From the NCBI GenBank assembly GCA_900546665.1, contig URDY01000005.1, positions 62,001 to 126,000 on the forward strand: a DNA stretch of 64,000 nucleotides, read 5' to 3'. The first letter of the stretch is position 1; each line of letters begins with the position of its first letter. A program made the position numbers and the translations under genes. Positions 1 through 7,986 of the stretch are shown here, piece after piece. Source of the stretch: an uncultured Paraprevotella sp. GTDB taxonomy: Bacteria > Bacteroidota > Bacteroidia > Bacteroidales > Bacteroidaceae. The notes under the pieces are model-generated. The model worked only from the letters and a program-made list of their open reading frames with translations. It searched no databases and had not been told where the DNA came from.

Positions 1-1514
1 GGCAATCCCAATCCGACCACCACACCAAGAAGGATAATCTTGTTGCGGTCCGGTGAAATCGGTGCGTTACCGCCTTCCGCACTGTCAATGATCCGCGCAT
101 TATTGTCTGCCATGGCCTGCGACAGGGCATTCTCTTCACGACGGTTCAGCAGGAACAGATACAGAGCCTCTTTGATTTTCTGCTGACGTTCGATTGAAAT
201 CATCTGACGCTCCTTTTTCGGAATGGAGCTGACCCTGGCCTGAGCACGGTATTCGCGGTTCTGCGCATCCGTCCGCTTGACATTCAGACTCACAATCATA
301 TTGTCCACCGCCCGGATAATGCTTTGCTTCATGGCATGGAGCGAATTGTTCAGTTCCTCCACCACCGGATTTTTCTCGCTGCTGTCGTCAATCAGCTTGT
401 CCCGCTTCAGTCGGGCCGCATTATATTGTGAAATCTGACTTTCGATATTCATGTCGCTGATGCCGGTATTGGCCGGTATCAGATCCATTTCCTTTTTAGG
501 ATCGGTCAGATAGCTTTTGATATAGTTGGCCAGACGCAACTGGGTTTCCAGTTCCAAAGCATCCGCACTGTATTTCTGGGATTCCGACATATACATGCTG
601 GCAGATGAAGAAATGTCCACCACCTGATTGGTCCGTTTGAACGTCTCCAGATCCGACTCCACATCACCCAGTTCCTGTCCGATAATAATCAGACGTTCAT
701 TGATGAAATTGGCCGTATTGACAGCCACCTGGTTCTTGTCCTTGATGGCCTCCTCATTATAAACCGTGATCAACATATTCAACACATCCTCCGCACGGCT
801 GGGTGACAGATCCTTCAGGGAAAGGGTCAGGATGGATGATTCGTCCTCTTCCTGACGGATACCCAAACTGTTCTGATAATAGGACACTACTGCCGACATG
901 GGATTCTTCTGCACCAGTACAGACTTTCCGAACCAACTGTCGGAATAGAAATTGGTGGCTGTCACCACGACCTGTCCTTCGGTCAGTTTCACGGTCTGGT
1001 TCAACTTGACCGTATATTGCTTACCGGTTTCGTCATTCTGAAAATCAGAAAGGACAACCGTATTCTTATCCTTGGGCGTTACGGTAAAAAACATGCCCCG
1101 CTCCGGCATCACATCCGTAAAACTGACAATCACCGGTGAGTGCGTATACAACTCGTTATAGCGCAGTCCGTCTTTCTGTTTGTAGCTGACATCCGCATGA
1201 ACGCGCTGGATCACCTCGCGCATCAGCCGTTTGGACTTGAACTGCAGGATCTCATTGGCCACATTGACCTTGTTGATAAAATTATCATACCGGTCAAGAC
1301 CGGCCGTAGAAGTCTTGTTGGAAGGATCCTTGATAATCACCGTAGCCGTTCTGAAATAAACAAATGATGCTTTGGCATATTTCAACCAGGCTACTCCCAC
1401 ACATACAATCAACGACAACAGATACCATTTCCATTTTGAAGCCAGATAGATCATCAAATCCAGAAGATTGACATTCTGACCATTCTTTTCCGATGAAACA
1501 TTATTGGTCTGCAT
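1..1514 (-). CDS. Wzc-type polysaccharide co-polymerase (partial, C-terminus beyond window)
   Basis: I translated this stretch directly: an open frame starts at the ATG at 1514-1512 and runs off the left edge after 504 codons. It has a membrane segment near residues 30-46, a long extracytoplasmic region with coiled-coil character, and ends at the window edge just as the second membrane helix begins (DRNKIILLGVVVGLG). This is the Wzz/GNVR layout of inner-membrane co-polymerases that set chain length and feed Wza. The cytoplasmic BY-kinase domain, if there is one, lies outside the window, so I cannot say whether it is a kinase. It starts 31 bases after the wza stop and is almost certainly co-transcribed with it from the promoter at 2460-2490. 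A second, complete Wzc homologue lies at 54611-57058. Confidence 0.9.
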   Translation of the reverse strand, partial: MQTNNVSSEKNGQNVNLLDLMIYLASKWKWYLLSLIVCVGVAWLKYAKASFVYFRTATVIIKDPSNKTSTAGLDRYDNFINKVNVANEILQFKSKRLMREVIQRVHADVSYKQKDGLRYNELYTHSPVIVSFTDVMPERGMFFTVTPKDKNTVVLSDFQNDETGKQYTVKLNQTVKLTEGQVVVTATNFYSDSWFGKSVLVQKNPMSAVVSYYQNSLGIRQEEDESSILTLSLKDLSPSRAEDVLNMLITVYNEEAIKDKNQVAVNTANFINERLIIIGQELGDVESDLETFKRTNQVVDISSSASMYMSESQKYSADALELETQLRLANYIKSYLTDPKKEMDLIPANTGISDMNIESQISQYNAARLKRDKLIDDSSEKNPVVEELNNSLHAMKQSIIRAVDNMIVSLNVKRTDAQNREYRAQARVSSIPKKERQMISIERQQKIKEALYLFLLNRREENALSQAMADNNARIIDSAEGGNAPISPDRNKIILLGVVVGLGL

Positions 1515-1545
1515 TTTCCTTTAATTCCTGTATATTCTAATTAAT

Positions 1546-2340
1546 TTATTTCAACACCCAGAAGACTGAGGTAATAACCGAAGCAATTGACAAAAGTACC
1601 GTCCCGATCTGGAATCCCCGGTCTTCGTTGTCCTTTTTCCTGTATTTCGGTTCCACGTATACAATATCATTCTGCTGCAGATAGAAACACGGCGAACTGA
1701 ACACATCCGTACTCCGCAGGTCATGCAGATACATTTTCCGGTCATTCCCTTCTTCGCGGATCACGGCCACCCTGTTGATCCTGGCCTTGGAAGTCAAGTC
1801 TCCCGCATTGGCAATAGCCTCCAGCAGTGTGATACGGTCACCGTCCACCGTAAATGTACCATTTCGTCCAACAGCACCCAAAACCGTATATTTGAAATTG
1901 AGGAACTCGATAGCCACCGTCGGATCCTTAATATAGTCCCCTTCAATGATTTTCCGTCTGATCAGATTCTGGGCTTCACTGATCTTCAACCCTTCCACAT
2001 AAAGCCGGCCCAAAATCGGGAAATTGATGTATCCGTCCACATCCACCCTGTATCCTTTTTCCCGAGTAGAAGAAGCTGATCCTGTCCGGATATTTCCATC
2101 CTCGCCTACAGTAATGGTTCCTGTTGACACGTTAAACGGAATGGCCAGTTCGGGTTTCTTGCAGCTTACCGTAATGCTCAGCCGGTCATCCCGGTGGATT
2201 ACAGCCTCATGCTTCGCCTCAATAGGGTAGTTCTCCCCCATTTTCATATCATTAAGATAAACAATATTCTTTCGCGTAGAACAGGAAGATGTCATCAACA
2301 AAATCAACAAGTTCACAAATAACAAATGCCTAATCTTCAT
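1546..2340 (-). CDS. wza: Wza-type polysaccharide export outer-membrane lipoprotein
   Basis: The 264-residue protein begins with a lipoprotein signal whose lipobox ends in TSSC, giving a lipidated Cys20. A Poly_export domain follows (about residues 45-130), then an SLBB ligand-binding domain (about 160-210, starting YTVLGAVGRNG). The C-terminal hydrophobic segment (about 243-264) matches the helix by which Wza octamers cross the outer membrane. Its role is the outer-membrane channel for the polysaccharide made by the upstream operon, working with the co-polymerase encoded next. A perfect -7 box lies about 120 bases upstream, so wza-wzc can be expressed apart from the rest of the operon. Confidence 0.92.
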   Translation of the reverse strand: MKIRHLLFVNLLILLMTSSCSTRKNIVYLNDMKMGENYPIEAKHEAVIHRDDRLSITVSCKKPELAIPFNVSTGTITVGEDGNIRTGSASSTREKGYRVDVDGYINFPILGRLYVEGLKISEAQNLIRRKIIEGDYIKDPTVAIEFLNFKYTVLGAVGRNGTFTVDGDRITLLEAIANAGDLTSKARINRVAVIREEGNDRKMYLHDLRSTDVFSSPCFYLQQNDIVYVEPKYRKKDNEDRGFQIGTVLLSIASVITSVFWVLK

Positions 2341-2459
2341 CTTGATACTTTCTTTTTATTTTGATAAATTGTTCTGTTTTATTTCCATATATCAGGTCTT
2401 GATCCGCCCGTTTTCTGGTCTTCAGGCCGAGTCAGAATCAGGCACCCACATATAAGTAG

Positions 2460-2490
2460 CAAATATACTGAAATAATATCACAATCACAA
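2460..2490 (-). promoter_or_regulatory. Internal promoter for wza-wzc
   Basis: Reading the minus strand, TTG (2490-2488) is followed by a 20-base spacer and TATATTTG (2467-2460). This matches the Bacteroidota TTTG/TTG-N19-20-TAnnTTTG consensus. It sits in the 220-base gap between the HprK-like gene and wza, the largest gap in the last 7 kb of the operon. Confidence 0.75.
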
Positions 2491-2560
2491 CATTATCCAC
2501 AAAAAAACAGCATGTCGATGATTTTTTAACACATTTATTTTCAATTTTTTTCAGAACCAT

Positions 2561-3448
2561 TCATTTTTGTAGAAACTGTCTACACAATTCTGCCGCATTT
2601 CTATCTGGAAGACAATATAATACACCAACTTTTACCATTTCAGAAAGCAAAGCGACCGTATCGCAAAGACTGTTATATAAAACCTTATCCTTCGCTATTA
2701 CGGAACACCCCGGAAGAAGCGTCACAAAAGCATCAATATTCTGACAAACTTTATACTGATTTACTTCAGATTGATATAAACGGACCATTCCACCGACCGG
2801 GAAACCAAGATTCCTGTAACAAGGTGTCTTACCACTCCACGGTGTGCCATAGGCTATAACCTTGTCACCTAAAATACGTACAACCGGATTATCGTCATTC
2901 AACAGTTCGCATCCTTCAAAATACTTGATCCACAAGGCTGAATGGGTACTTTTTCCTGTACCGCTTTTTCCCATAAAGAGATAAGACTGCCCATTCCAAC
3001 AGACAGCCGAAGCATGAATAGACACCCCCTGGTGAGGAAGTATGGCCTGAGAATAGGCAATTCTCAACATTGAGGACAAGACAGCACCGACTGTCCGGTC
3101 ACTCCAGTCAACATATATCCGGACAGAACGGAACAGCTTGTCAGCTGTCATATAATGACAAGGCAATTCGTCTGCACTCTGAATTTCAATAAGATACTGA
3201 TTTTCGCTCTGATACAGTCTGATATATCCCATGTCATTCCGATCCTCTTCCAGCAACCGGTCTTTCTGCACAGGCGGAACACCGGAAAGCGAATCAACCA
3301 CCGCTTCCAGAAGGCAATCCGACTGCCCGTTCCCAGTCCCGTCACACACAAACGGACGGAATGACGGTAACAGCCTTCCCATATCCTTGTCATCGGATAA
3401 CCGCAATCTGACGATAAAATCAGCAATCTCAAAATAATAATCTCTCAT
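2561..3448 (-). CDS. HprK-related serine kinase-like protein
   Basis: I place the start at ATG 3448-3446, which overlaps the previous stop as ATGA and has AGGTAGGA just upstream; a longer frame to 3568 would overlap the upstream gene by 124 bases. The 295-residue product has the HPr kinase/phosphorylase C-terminal fold signature: HASAV (about residue 145), Walker A GKSGTGKST (about 160-168), an Asp-Asp motif in LLNDDNPVV (about 182-190) and GTPWSGKTP (about 201). Relatives (HprK-related kinases) occur beside PqqD-like and nucleotidyltransferase-like proteins in exopolysaccharide clusters, and homologues in lasso-peptide clusters phosphorylate a peptide. No HPr or phosphotransferase gene is nearby, so a catabolite-repression role is unlikely. 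Its substrate is unknown. Confidence 0.8.
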   Translation of the reverse strand: MRDYYFEIADFIVRLRLSDDKDMGRLLPSFRPFVCDGTGNGQSDCLLEAVVDSLSGVPPVQKDRLLEEDRNDMGYIRLYQSENQYLIEIQSADELPCHYMTADKLFRSVRIYVDWSDRTVGAVLSSMLRIAYSQAILPHQGVSIHASAVCWNGQSYLFMGKSGTGKSTHSALWIKYFEGCELLNDDNPVVRILGDKVIAYGTPWSGKTPCYRNLGFPVGGMVRLYQSEVNQYKVCQNIDAFVTLLPGCSVIAKDKVLYNSLCDTVALLSEMVKVGVLYCLPDRNAAELCRQFLQK

Positions 3449-4557
3449 CTTCCTACCTGTCCTTTTGTCAAATTCCATACTGTCCAGAACATTTCCTCCG
3501 GCGCATAGCGCATGGCAAAGCCCACATTCCGCAGATGCGAAACCAGGGTATAATACTTTCTGATCCACTTTCCCTGCCGGCCATCAGCATGACGTCCTCC
3601 GGAATGCAAACCGAAATTGCCTCCCCTGAGTATAATCCGGCGCAAGGTATCCCGTTTATAATCAACTACTTCATACGGCGAATCATCACCCGGCAGCCCC
3701 AGATCGTTCACCAAAAAGGCATAAAGCAAACGACTCCATCGGCTTATACCGAGCCTGCCGTAAATCTCCCGGATCAGGTTTCCGTCTACCTTGTCATGCA
3801 GAGAATAACTGGCTCTCGCCATGTCACACAACTGCCGCAACCCGATACCGTGTCCCAGTACATGCTTGAGTATATGAGCATTAAGCAGAATCAGATTAAG
3901 AACCGGTGACGGCACGTCGATTCCGCCAGCATCACACACTCCGTTTTCTTTCACATATCCATATTCCGATTCCATTCTTTTCAACCACTTGCGGGATGAC
4001 GGCCGGCACAAATCGAACAAACGGGTATGATGTTCCACCCTGATTCCTTTCCAGCTGTAATTAAAACTCTCATCCGCAGCCCGTTGCAAAGCAACCTGAT
4101 GTTTCCGGAGCATTTGGAAAGTCTTGTCGTAATCAGACCTGTCCGGAAAATAAAAATCAATATCCCCGCACTCCCTCAATATCGGACTGTCATAAAACAT
4201 CGCCACGCCCTGCCCTTTCTGAAGTATGACCTTTAATCCGGAGGAAGCGAACAGATCATACAGTTCCCTGATCACCAGATTCATCCTGGCATTCTGCCGT
4301 TCGATATCATCCACACAGGCCACCCATTTGAACAACAGCTTCCGTGGAGGCAGAAACCTGTCCGGCAAGCGGCAGACCCCCCGATAAACCAGACCAGTCA
4401 CAGTCTGTCTGACCGACTCCCGGTAAACATTCAACCAACCGGCATCCGACAGGGGAAACAAAGACAGATCATCCGGATCTTTTTCCCACAATCCCGAACG
4501 CAGCAACACGAACAGACTCCGAAGTTCATGGTCAGAAAGGCATGCAGACTTACTCAT
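3445..4557 (-). CDS. Nucleotidyltransferase-family protein (NTP_transf_5-like)
   Basis: The start chosen is ATG 4557-4555, an ATGA overlap with the PqqD-like stop, giving 370 residues (the longer frame starts at 4581). The central segment KVILQKGQGVAMFYD followed by CGDIDFYF has the GS/G...DxD pattern of polymerase-beta-type nucleotidyltransferases, as in PF14907. The rest is helix-rich with several His/Arg pairs (VEHHTRLFD; ILKHVLGHGIGLRQ). Members of this family sit with PqqD-like and HprK-like proteins in polysaccharide and lasso-peptide loci; the reaction is not established. Four-base overlaps on both sides imply tight stoichiometric co-expression. Confidence 0.75.
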   Translation of the reverse strand: MSKSACLSDHELRSLFVLLRSGLWEKDPDDLSLFPLSDAGWLNVYRESVRQTVTGLVYRGVCRLPDRFLPPRKLLFKWVACVDDIERQNARMNLVIRELYDLFASSGLKVILQKGQGVAMFYDSPILRECGDIDFYFPDRSDYDKTFQMLRKHQVALQRAADESFNYSWKGIRVEHHTRLFDLCRPSSRKWLKRMESEYGYVKENGVCDAGGIDVPSPVLNLILLNAHILKHVLGHGIGLRQLCDMARASYSLHDKVDGNLIREIYGRLGISRWSRLLYAFLVNDLGLPGDDSPYEVVDYKRDTLRRIILRGGNFGLHSGGRHADGRQGKWIRKYYTLVSHLRNVGFAMRYAPEEMFWTVWNLTKGQVGR

Positions 4558-4820
4558 ACGGTCAGACCGAATTTTTCCCACTCCTCCAACTGACGCCTCA
4601 CATCCCGCAAGGCCACAGCCTGATCAATCTCATACTCGGAACTCAGATATGCAGCCAGTTCTTCCGCATTAATCTCCTCGCTGCCAATACGCTCCCAGAT
4701 CAGAGCAGCCGTTTCATTCAACTCAAAAACCTTGGCCTGCCGGTTTCCTCCACCAGCCGGCTCCACTATCATATACTGGCTACCGATCTTGCGTAACCTC
4801 AAATCCGACCTTAACTTCAT
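4554..4820 (-). CDS. PqqD-like peptide-binding protein
   Basis: An 88-residue protein with the PqqD/RRE fold pattern: a short N-terminal beta hairpin (MIVEPAGGGNRQAKVFELNE), the characteristic NETAALIWERI helix start (about residues 35-47), and a C-terminal helical half (SSEYEIDQAVALRDVRRQLE). PqqD-type domains bind leader peptides of ribosomal peptide products in other systems; here it heads the PqqD/NTase/HprK trio inside a polysaccharide operon. I found no precursor-like small ORF next to it. It starts 17 bases after the initiating sugar transferase. Confidence 0.8.
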   Translation of the reverse strand: MKLRSDLRLRKIGSQYMIVEPAGGGNRQAKVFELNETAALIWERIGSEEINAEELAAYLSSEYEIDQAVALRDVRRQLEEWEKFGLTV

Positions 4821-4837
4821 TCTCTAAAACAACATTT

Positions 4838-5494
4838 TTAAAATTTTTCACCACAAAGAATAGACTTGACTGTCAAATAAATAATCTTCAAATCCATCCA
4901 TAAAGAACGCGTTGACAGATACTCCAGGTCCATCCTCAGCCTTTCCAGCATTTTTTCCATGGTGTCGGTATAGCCATTATACAAAGTGGCATACGAGAAC
5001 AGCCCCGGACGCAACTGGTACAACAGCTCATAATGAGGATCTTCCGCCATGATCTTGTCAATAAAAAACTTTCTTTCCGGACGGGGACCTACAAAACTCA
5101 TATCCCCCTTCAGCACATTCCACAACTGTGGCAGTTCATCCAGGTGATGTTCCCGCAGGAAACGCCCGATATGGGTCAACCTGTGATCCCCCTTCCGGTA
5201 AAGTGCCGGTTTGCCATCCGACTCGGCCGTCACCTTCATCGACCTGAACTTATACAGGATAAAAGGCTGTCCGTGAAATCCGATACGCTCCTGGCTGAAT
5301 ATGACCGGTCCCCCGTCTTCACGTTTGATGGCCCAATAAGCCACCACAAAAGCCGGTGACATCACAATAAGCCCCAAAATACTGCAAACAATATCAAATC
5401 CCCGCTTCAAAAAGCGGCCGAACGGTGACATGGCATCCTGATAATTATTCTTACTCTCCATCATCTCCTTATTTAAAACTGACAAATCTTCCAT
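4838..5494 (-). CDS. Initiating undecaprenyl-phosphate sugar-phosphate transferase
   Basis: A 218-residue bacterial sugar transferase of the short (PglC/WcaJ C-domain) type. It has one membrane-embedded hairpin near residues 30-55, the KFRSMK motif (about 81), and the catalytic/structural block DELPQLWNVLKGDMSFVGPRPE (about 118-139, split here as DELPQLWNVL and KGDMSFVGPRPE). It transfers a hexose-1-phosphate from a UDP-sugar to undecaprenyl phosphate at the inner membrane, the first step of repeat-unit assembly. The enzyme ends the glycosyltransferase block and starts 3 bases after the GT4 stop. A longer homologue with an N-terminal membrane domain lies at 57257-58663, so the window has two initiating enzymes. 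The sugar it uses cannot be read from the sequence. Confidence 0.9.
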   Translation of the reverse strand: MEDLSVLNKEMMESKNNYQDAMSPFGRFLKRGFDIVCSILGLIVMSPAFVVAYWAIKREDGGPVIFSQERIGFHGQPFILYKFRSMKVTAESDGKPALYRKGDHRLTHIGRFLREHHLDELPQLWNVLKGDMSFVGPRPERKFFIDKIMAEDPHYELLYQLRPGLFSYATLYNGYTDTMEKMLERLRMDLEYLSTRSLWMDLKIIYLTVKSILCGEKF

Positions 5495-5496
5495 TT

Positions 5497-6621
5497 TTAT
5501 AAATTCGTATAGATATTAAGACACTGATCTATCATGTGTTCCTTAGTGAAAGTCTCATGATAGCGTTTTATAGCTCCCTGTGAATAAGCATCATAAGCCT
5601 CCTTGTCTTCCACTATGGCCTTTATTGCCTCAGCCATTTCCAAAGAATTGCCCGGCGTCACATTAAGCCCCGAACAACCGTGGGCATTCACCCAGGACAC
5701 TCCGGAATGAGGAATTTTGGTCGCTATAACCGGTTTTCCACACGACATGGCTTCAATTTGTACAATTCCAAATGCTTCCGTTTTCATTACACTGCTCATG
5801 CAAAAGACATCACAAGCACCATAATAAGACGGCAAGTCTTCATCACTCACCCTACCCAAAAGCATGACTTTATCCTGCAGTTTATTCCTTTCGATCTGCG
5901 CCTGCAATTCATCCTTCAAGGCTCCGGACCCGCCTATAAGGACGACATAACTGTCATCCAGATATCTGGCCGCATCCACCAGAAAGCAGTAGCCTTTATA
6001 GGCCACCAGGCGTCCTAAGGAAAAAACGATTTTCCGTCCCCGATATCTCTCACGGATCCTTTTGACCCCATCGGCATCCGGACACATCGGTTCCACACCT
6101 ATCGGCAAAAAGACGGTCTTGTCCTGCACCTTCCGCAAATAAGGCGATTCCGCCAGATAAACCGGTGTTGTCCCGACAATGACATCCGCCCTGCGAACCA
6201 CCCAGGACTGCAGCGGATGATACAGATGCAACAGTATCTTCTGCTTCTGAATATCGCTGTGCCAGTGCAGAACCACCTTTCCCTTATACCCTGAAAGGAA
6301 TAATGCCAGACAAGCCATCGGATCCGGATGATGCACATGAATGATGTCATACCGGCCGCAAATTTTTCTGAGTACAGACACCATATCAGGCGCTATCTTG
6401 GTCGCAGCCACTGTTTTAAGCGTCTTGCATCCGATCAGCCTGGCATGTGCATTGAGTGCGATTTCGCCTTGATTGCCATCTTCCATCGCACAGAGCATAT
6501 CGCAATCCACATCCCGCTCGGACAATCCCATCATCAGGTCGTACATCACCTTTTCCACTCCTCCCTTGACAGGGAAAAATTTGCCTAACTGCAAAACTTT
6601 CAATTTTGAATCTTTTATCAT
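5497..6621 (-). CDS. GT4-family glycosyltransferase
   Basis: This 374-residue GT-B enzyme has an N-terminal Rossmann half starting VLQLGKFFPVKGGVEKV, the family-4 glycine-rich loop, and the C-terminal nucleotide-sugar site EAFGIVQIEAMSCGKPVIAT with the EX7E pair (near residues 283-291). It is a cytoplasmic retaining transferase that should add one sugar to the lipid-linked repeat unit. It directly precedes the initiating transferase with a 2-base gap. Donor and acceptor are unknown. The 132 bases upstream contain a G9 tract on the coding strand. Confidence 0.88.
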   Translation of the reverse strand: MIKDSKLKVLQLGKFFPVKGGVEKVMYDLMMGLSERDVDCDMLCAMEDGNQGEIALNAHARLIGCKTLKTVAATKIAPDMVSVLRKICGRYDIIHVHHPDPMACLALFLSGYKGKVVLHWHSDIQKQKILLHLYHPLQSWVVRRADVIVGTTPVYLAESPYLRKVQDKTVFLPIGVEPMCPDADGVKRIRERYRGRKIVFSLGRLVAYKGYCFLVDAARYLDDSYVVLIGGSGALKDELQAQIERNKLQDKVMLLGRVSDEDLPSYYGACDVFCMSSVMKTEAFGIVQIEAMSCGKPVIATKIPHSGVSWVNAHGCSGLNVTPGNSLEMAEAIKAIVEDKEAYDAYSQGAIKRYHETFTKEHMIDQCLNIYTNL

Positions 6622-6721
6622 AAAAACGGTATTGAATCAATACTTATGTTAAAAGATGCCCTTCAAATCCAGTTTGTCAACTTACATCTTTTATACATTT
6701 CTTTTTGTTTCTCATTTTAAT

Positions 6722-6730
6722 CCCCCCCCC
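6722..6730. repeat. C9/G9 homopolymer in an intergenic gap
   Basis: Nine consecutive C on the plus strand (G on the operon's coding strand), about 100 bases upstream of the GT4 start at 6621 and 24 bases after the preceding GT4 stop. Such tracts can slip during replication, but this one lies outside both reading frames, so any effect would be on mRNA structure or spacing. Confidence 0.8.
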
Positions 6731-6753
6731 ATTTTTATCCCATTTTTATTCAA

Positions 6754-7986
6754 TTACTTTGTTCTCAGTTCTTCATACAGTCTCAAATACTCCATATACC
6801 TGTCCTCCTTTTTAAAATTTAACAATGCATATTTCCGGCATGCCTCCTGATAAAAAGCCTTGCCCTTATTCTCTATCTCTCTTATTGATTTTAAAAGCTC
6901 ATTCAGATTACCCTGCTCCACAATCATTCCCGTAGCCGGTGTAATCACTTCCACACTGCCTCCCGTACGATAGGTTACTACAGGAGTTCCACAGGCTATC
7001 GCCTCCATATTGACCGTAGGATAATTGTCCTGCCAGGTCGGATTGACAAAAACATCGGCTGCTGCATACAGTTCGGCCAACTGACGGATATTCTCGGTTC
7101 TGGCTATACCGACCACATTATCCGGAAGCCGTTTCCTGTCTTCAGGTTTAATCCCCACCAGAACCACCACTTCATCCTCATTCAGCATACCTGCCATCCG
7201 GATGAAGTCATCCAGCCCTTTCTCACGGCTCCATATACTGGCCACGCCCAACAGGATGTGACGATTCCCCAGACCAAAAGTCTTCCTCACCTGCCGGTCA
7301 TCATAAACATTGAAGATATCCGTATTGATACCGTTATGAATGACCCTGAACGGATAAGCATTCAGAAAAGAACGGCGCATTTCATTCCGGATCCATTCCG
7401 ACACCGGCACAATGGTCATCCTGTCCAGCGGCATGGAAGTAAAGGCCGCCTTCTTGTCTTCAAAATTCCGCCTTGACCGGTCACAGAACAGACTGGTCGG
7501 GAATTCCTTTTTCTGCGGACAATGATGACATCCGGTCTGCCAACGGTCACATCCCGCAAAGGAATAATAATAGCAGTGTCCGGTATAAAGCCAACAGTCA
7601 TGTACGGTCCAGACAACCGGTATGCCGGCTTTGGACAAATAGTCGAAAAGGATCTGATAATTCAGGAAATAGCCATGGATATTATGGATATGCACCACAT
7701 CCGGACGGATCTCCTCTATTTTCCGGACAAACTGTCTGGTGGCATGTGACGAAGCCAGGCCGTGACGGTCGAAAAGACGGGTCTCGATACCATGCCAGGC
7801 CGTACTCCATTTATTGCCAACCGGAATAATATCCGAACGGCATTCCCTGATACCGTCACGCCCTTTACTATAGGCAATATGACATTCCCAGCCATTCTGC
7901 ATGGCCAGTTCTCCAATTTCCTGCATGATACGCCCGGTCGAGGTATTGACCCGTATCACAGGATTAATCTGCAACAGTTTTTTCAT
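6754..7986 (-). CDS. GT4-family glycosyltransferase with Cys/His insert
   Basis: A 410-residue GT-B glycosyltransferase. The C-terminal half shows FVNPTWQDNYPTVNMEAIACG and GTPVVTYRTGGSVEVI, the nucleotide-sugar binding region of family 4. The N-terminal half carries an unusual Cys/His-rich segment (HDCWLYTGHCYYYSFAGC followed by GCHHCPQK, about residues 128-160), which may bind a metal and is seen in a subset of exopolysaccharide GT4 enzymes. The start overlaps the upstream GT4 stop (7983-7986), indicating translational coupling. Its donor and acceptor are unknown. Confidence 0.88.
   Translation of the reverse strand: MKKLLQINPVIRVNTSTGRIMQEIGELAMQNGWECHIAYSKGRDGIRECRSDIIPVGNKWSTAWHGIETRLFDRHGLASSHATRQFVRKIEEIRPDVVHIHNIHGYFLNYQILFDYLSKAGIPVVWTVHDCWLYTGHCYYYSFAGCDRWQTGCHHCPQKKEFPTSLFCDRSRRNFEDKKAAFTSMPLDRMTIVPVSEWIRNEMRRSFLNAYPFRVIHNGINTDIFNVYDDRQVRKTFGLGNRHILLGVASIWSREKGLDDFIRMAGMLNEDEVVVLVGIKPEDRKRLPDNVVGIARTENIRQLAELYAAADVFVNPTWQDNYPTVNMEAIACGTPVVTYRTGGSVEVITPATGMIVEQGNLNELLKSIREIENKGKAFYQEACRKYALLNFKKEDRYMEYLRLYEELRTK

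Noticed and set aside
2561..3568. Longer start for the HprK-like gene at 3568
   Set aside because: It would overlap the upstream gene by 124 bases, while the ATG at 3448 overlaps by 4 and has a good RBS.
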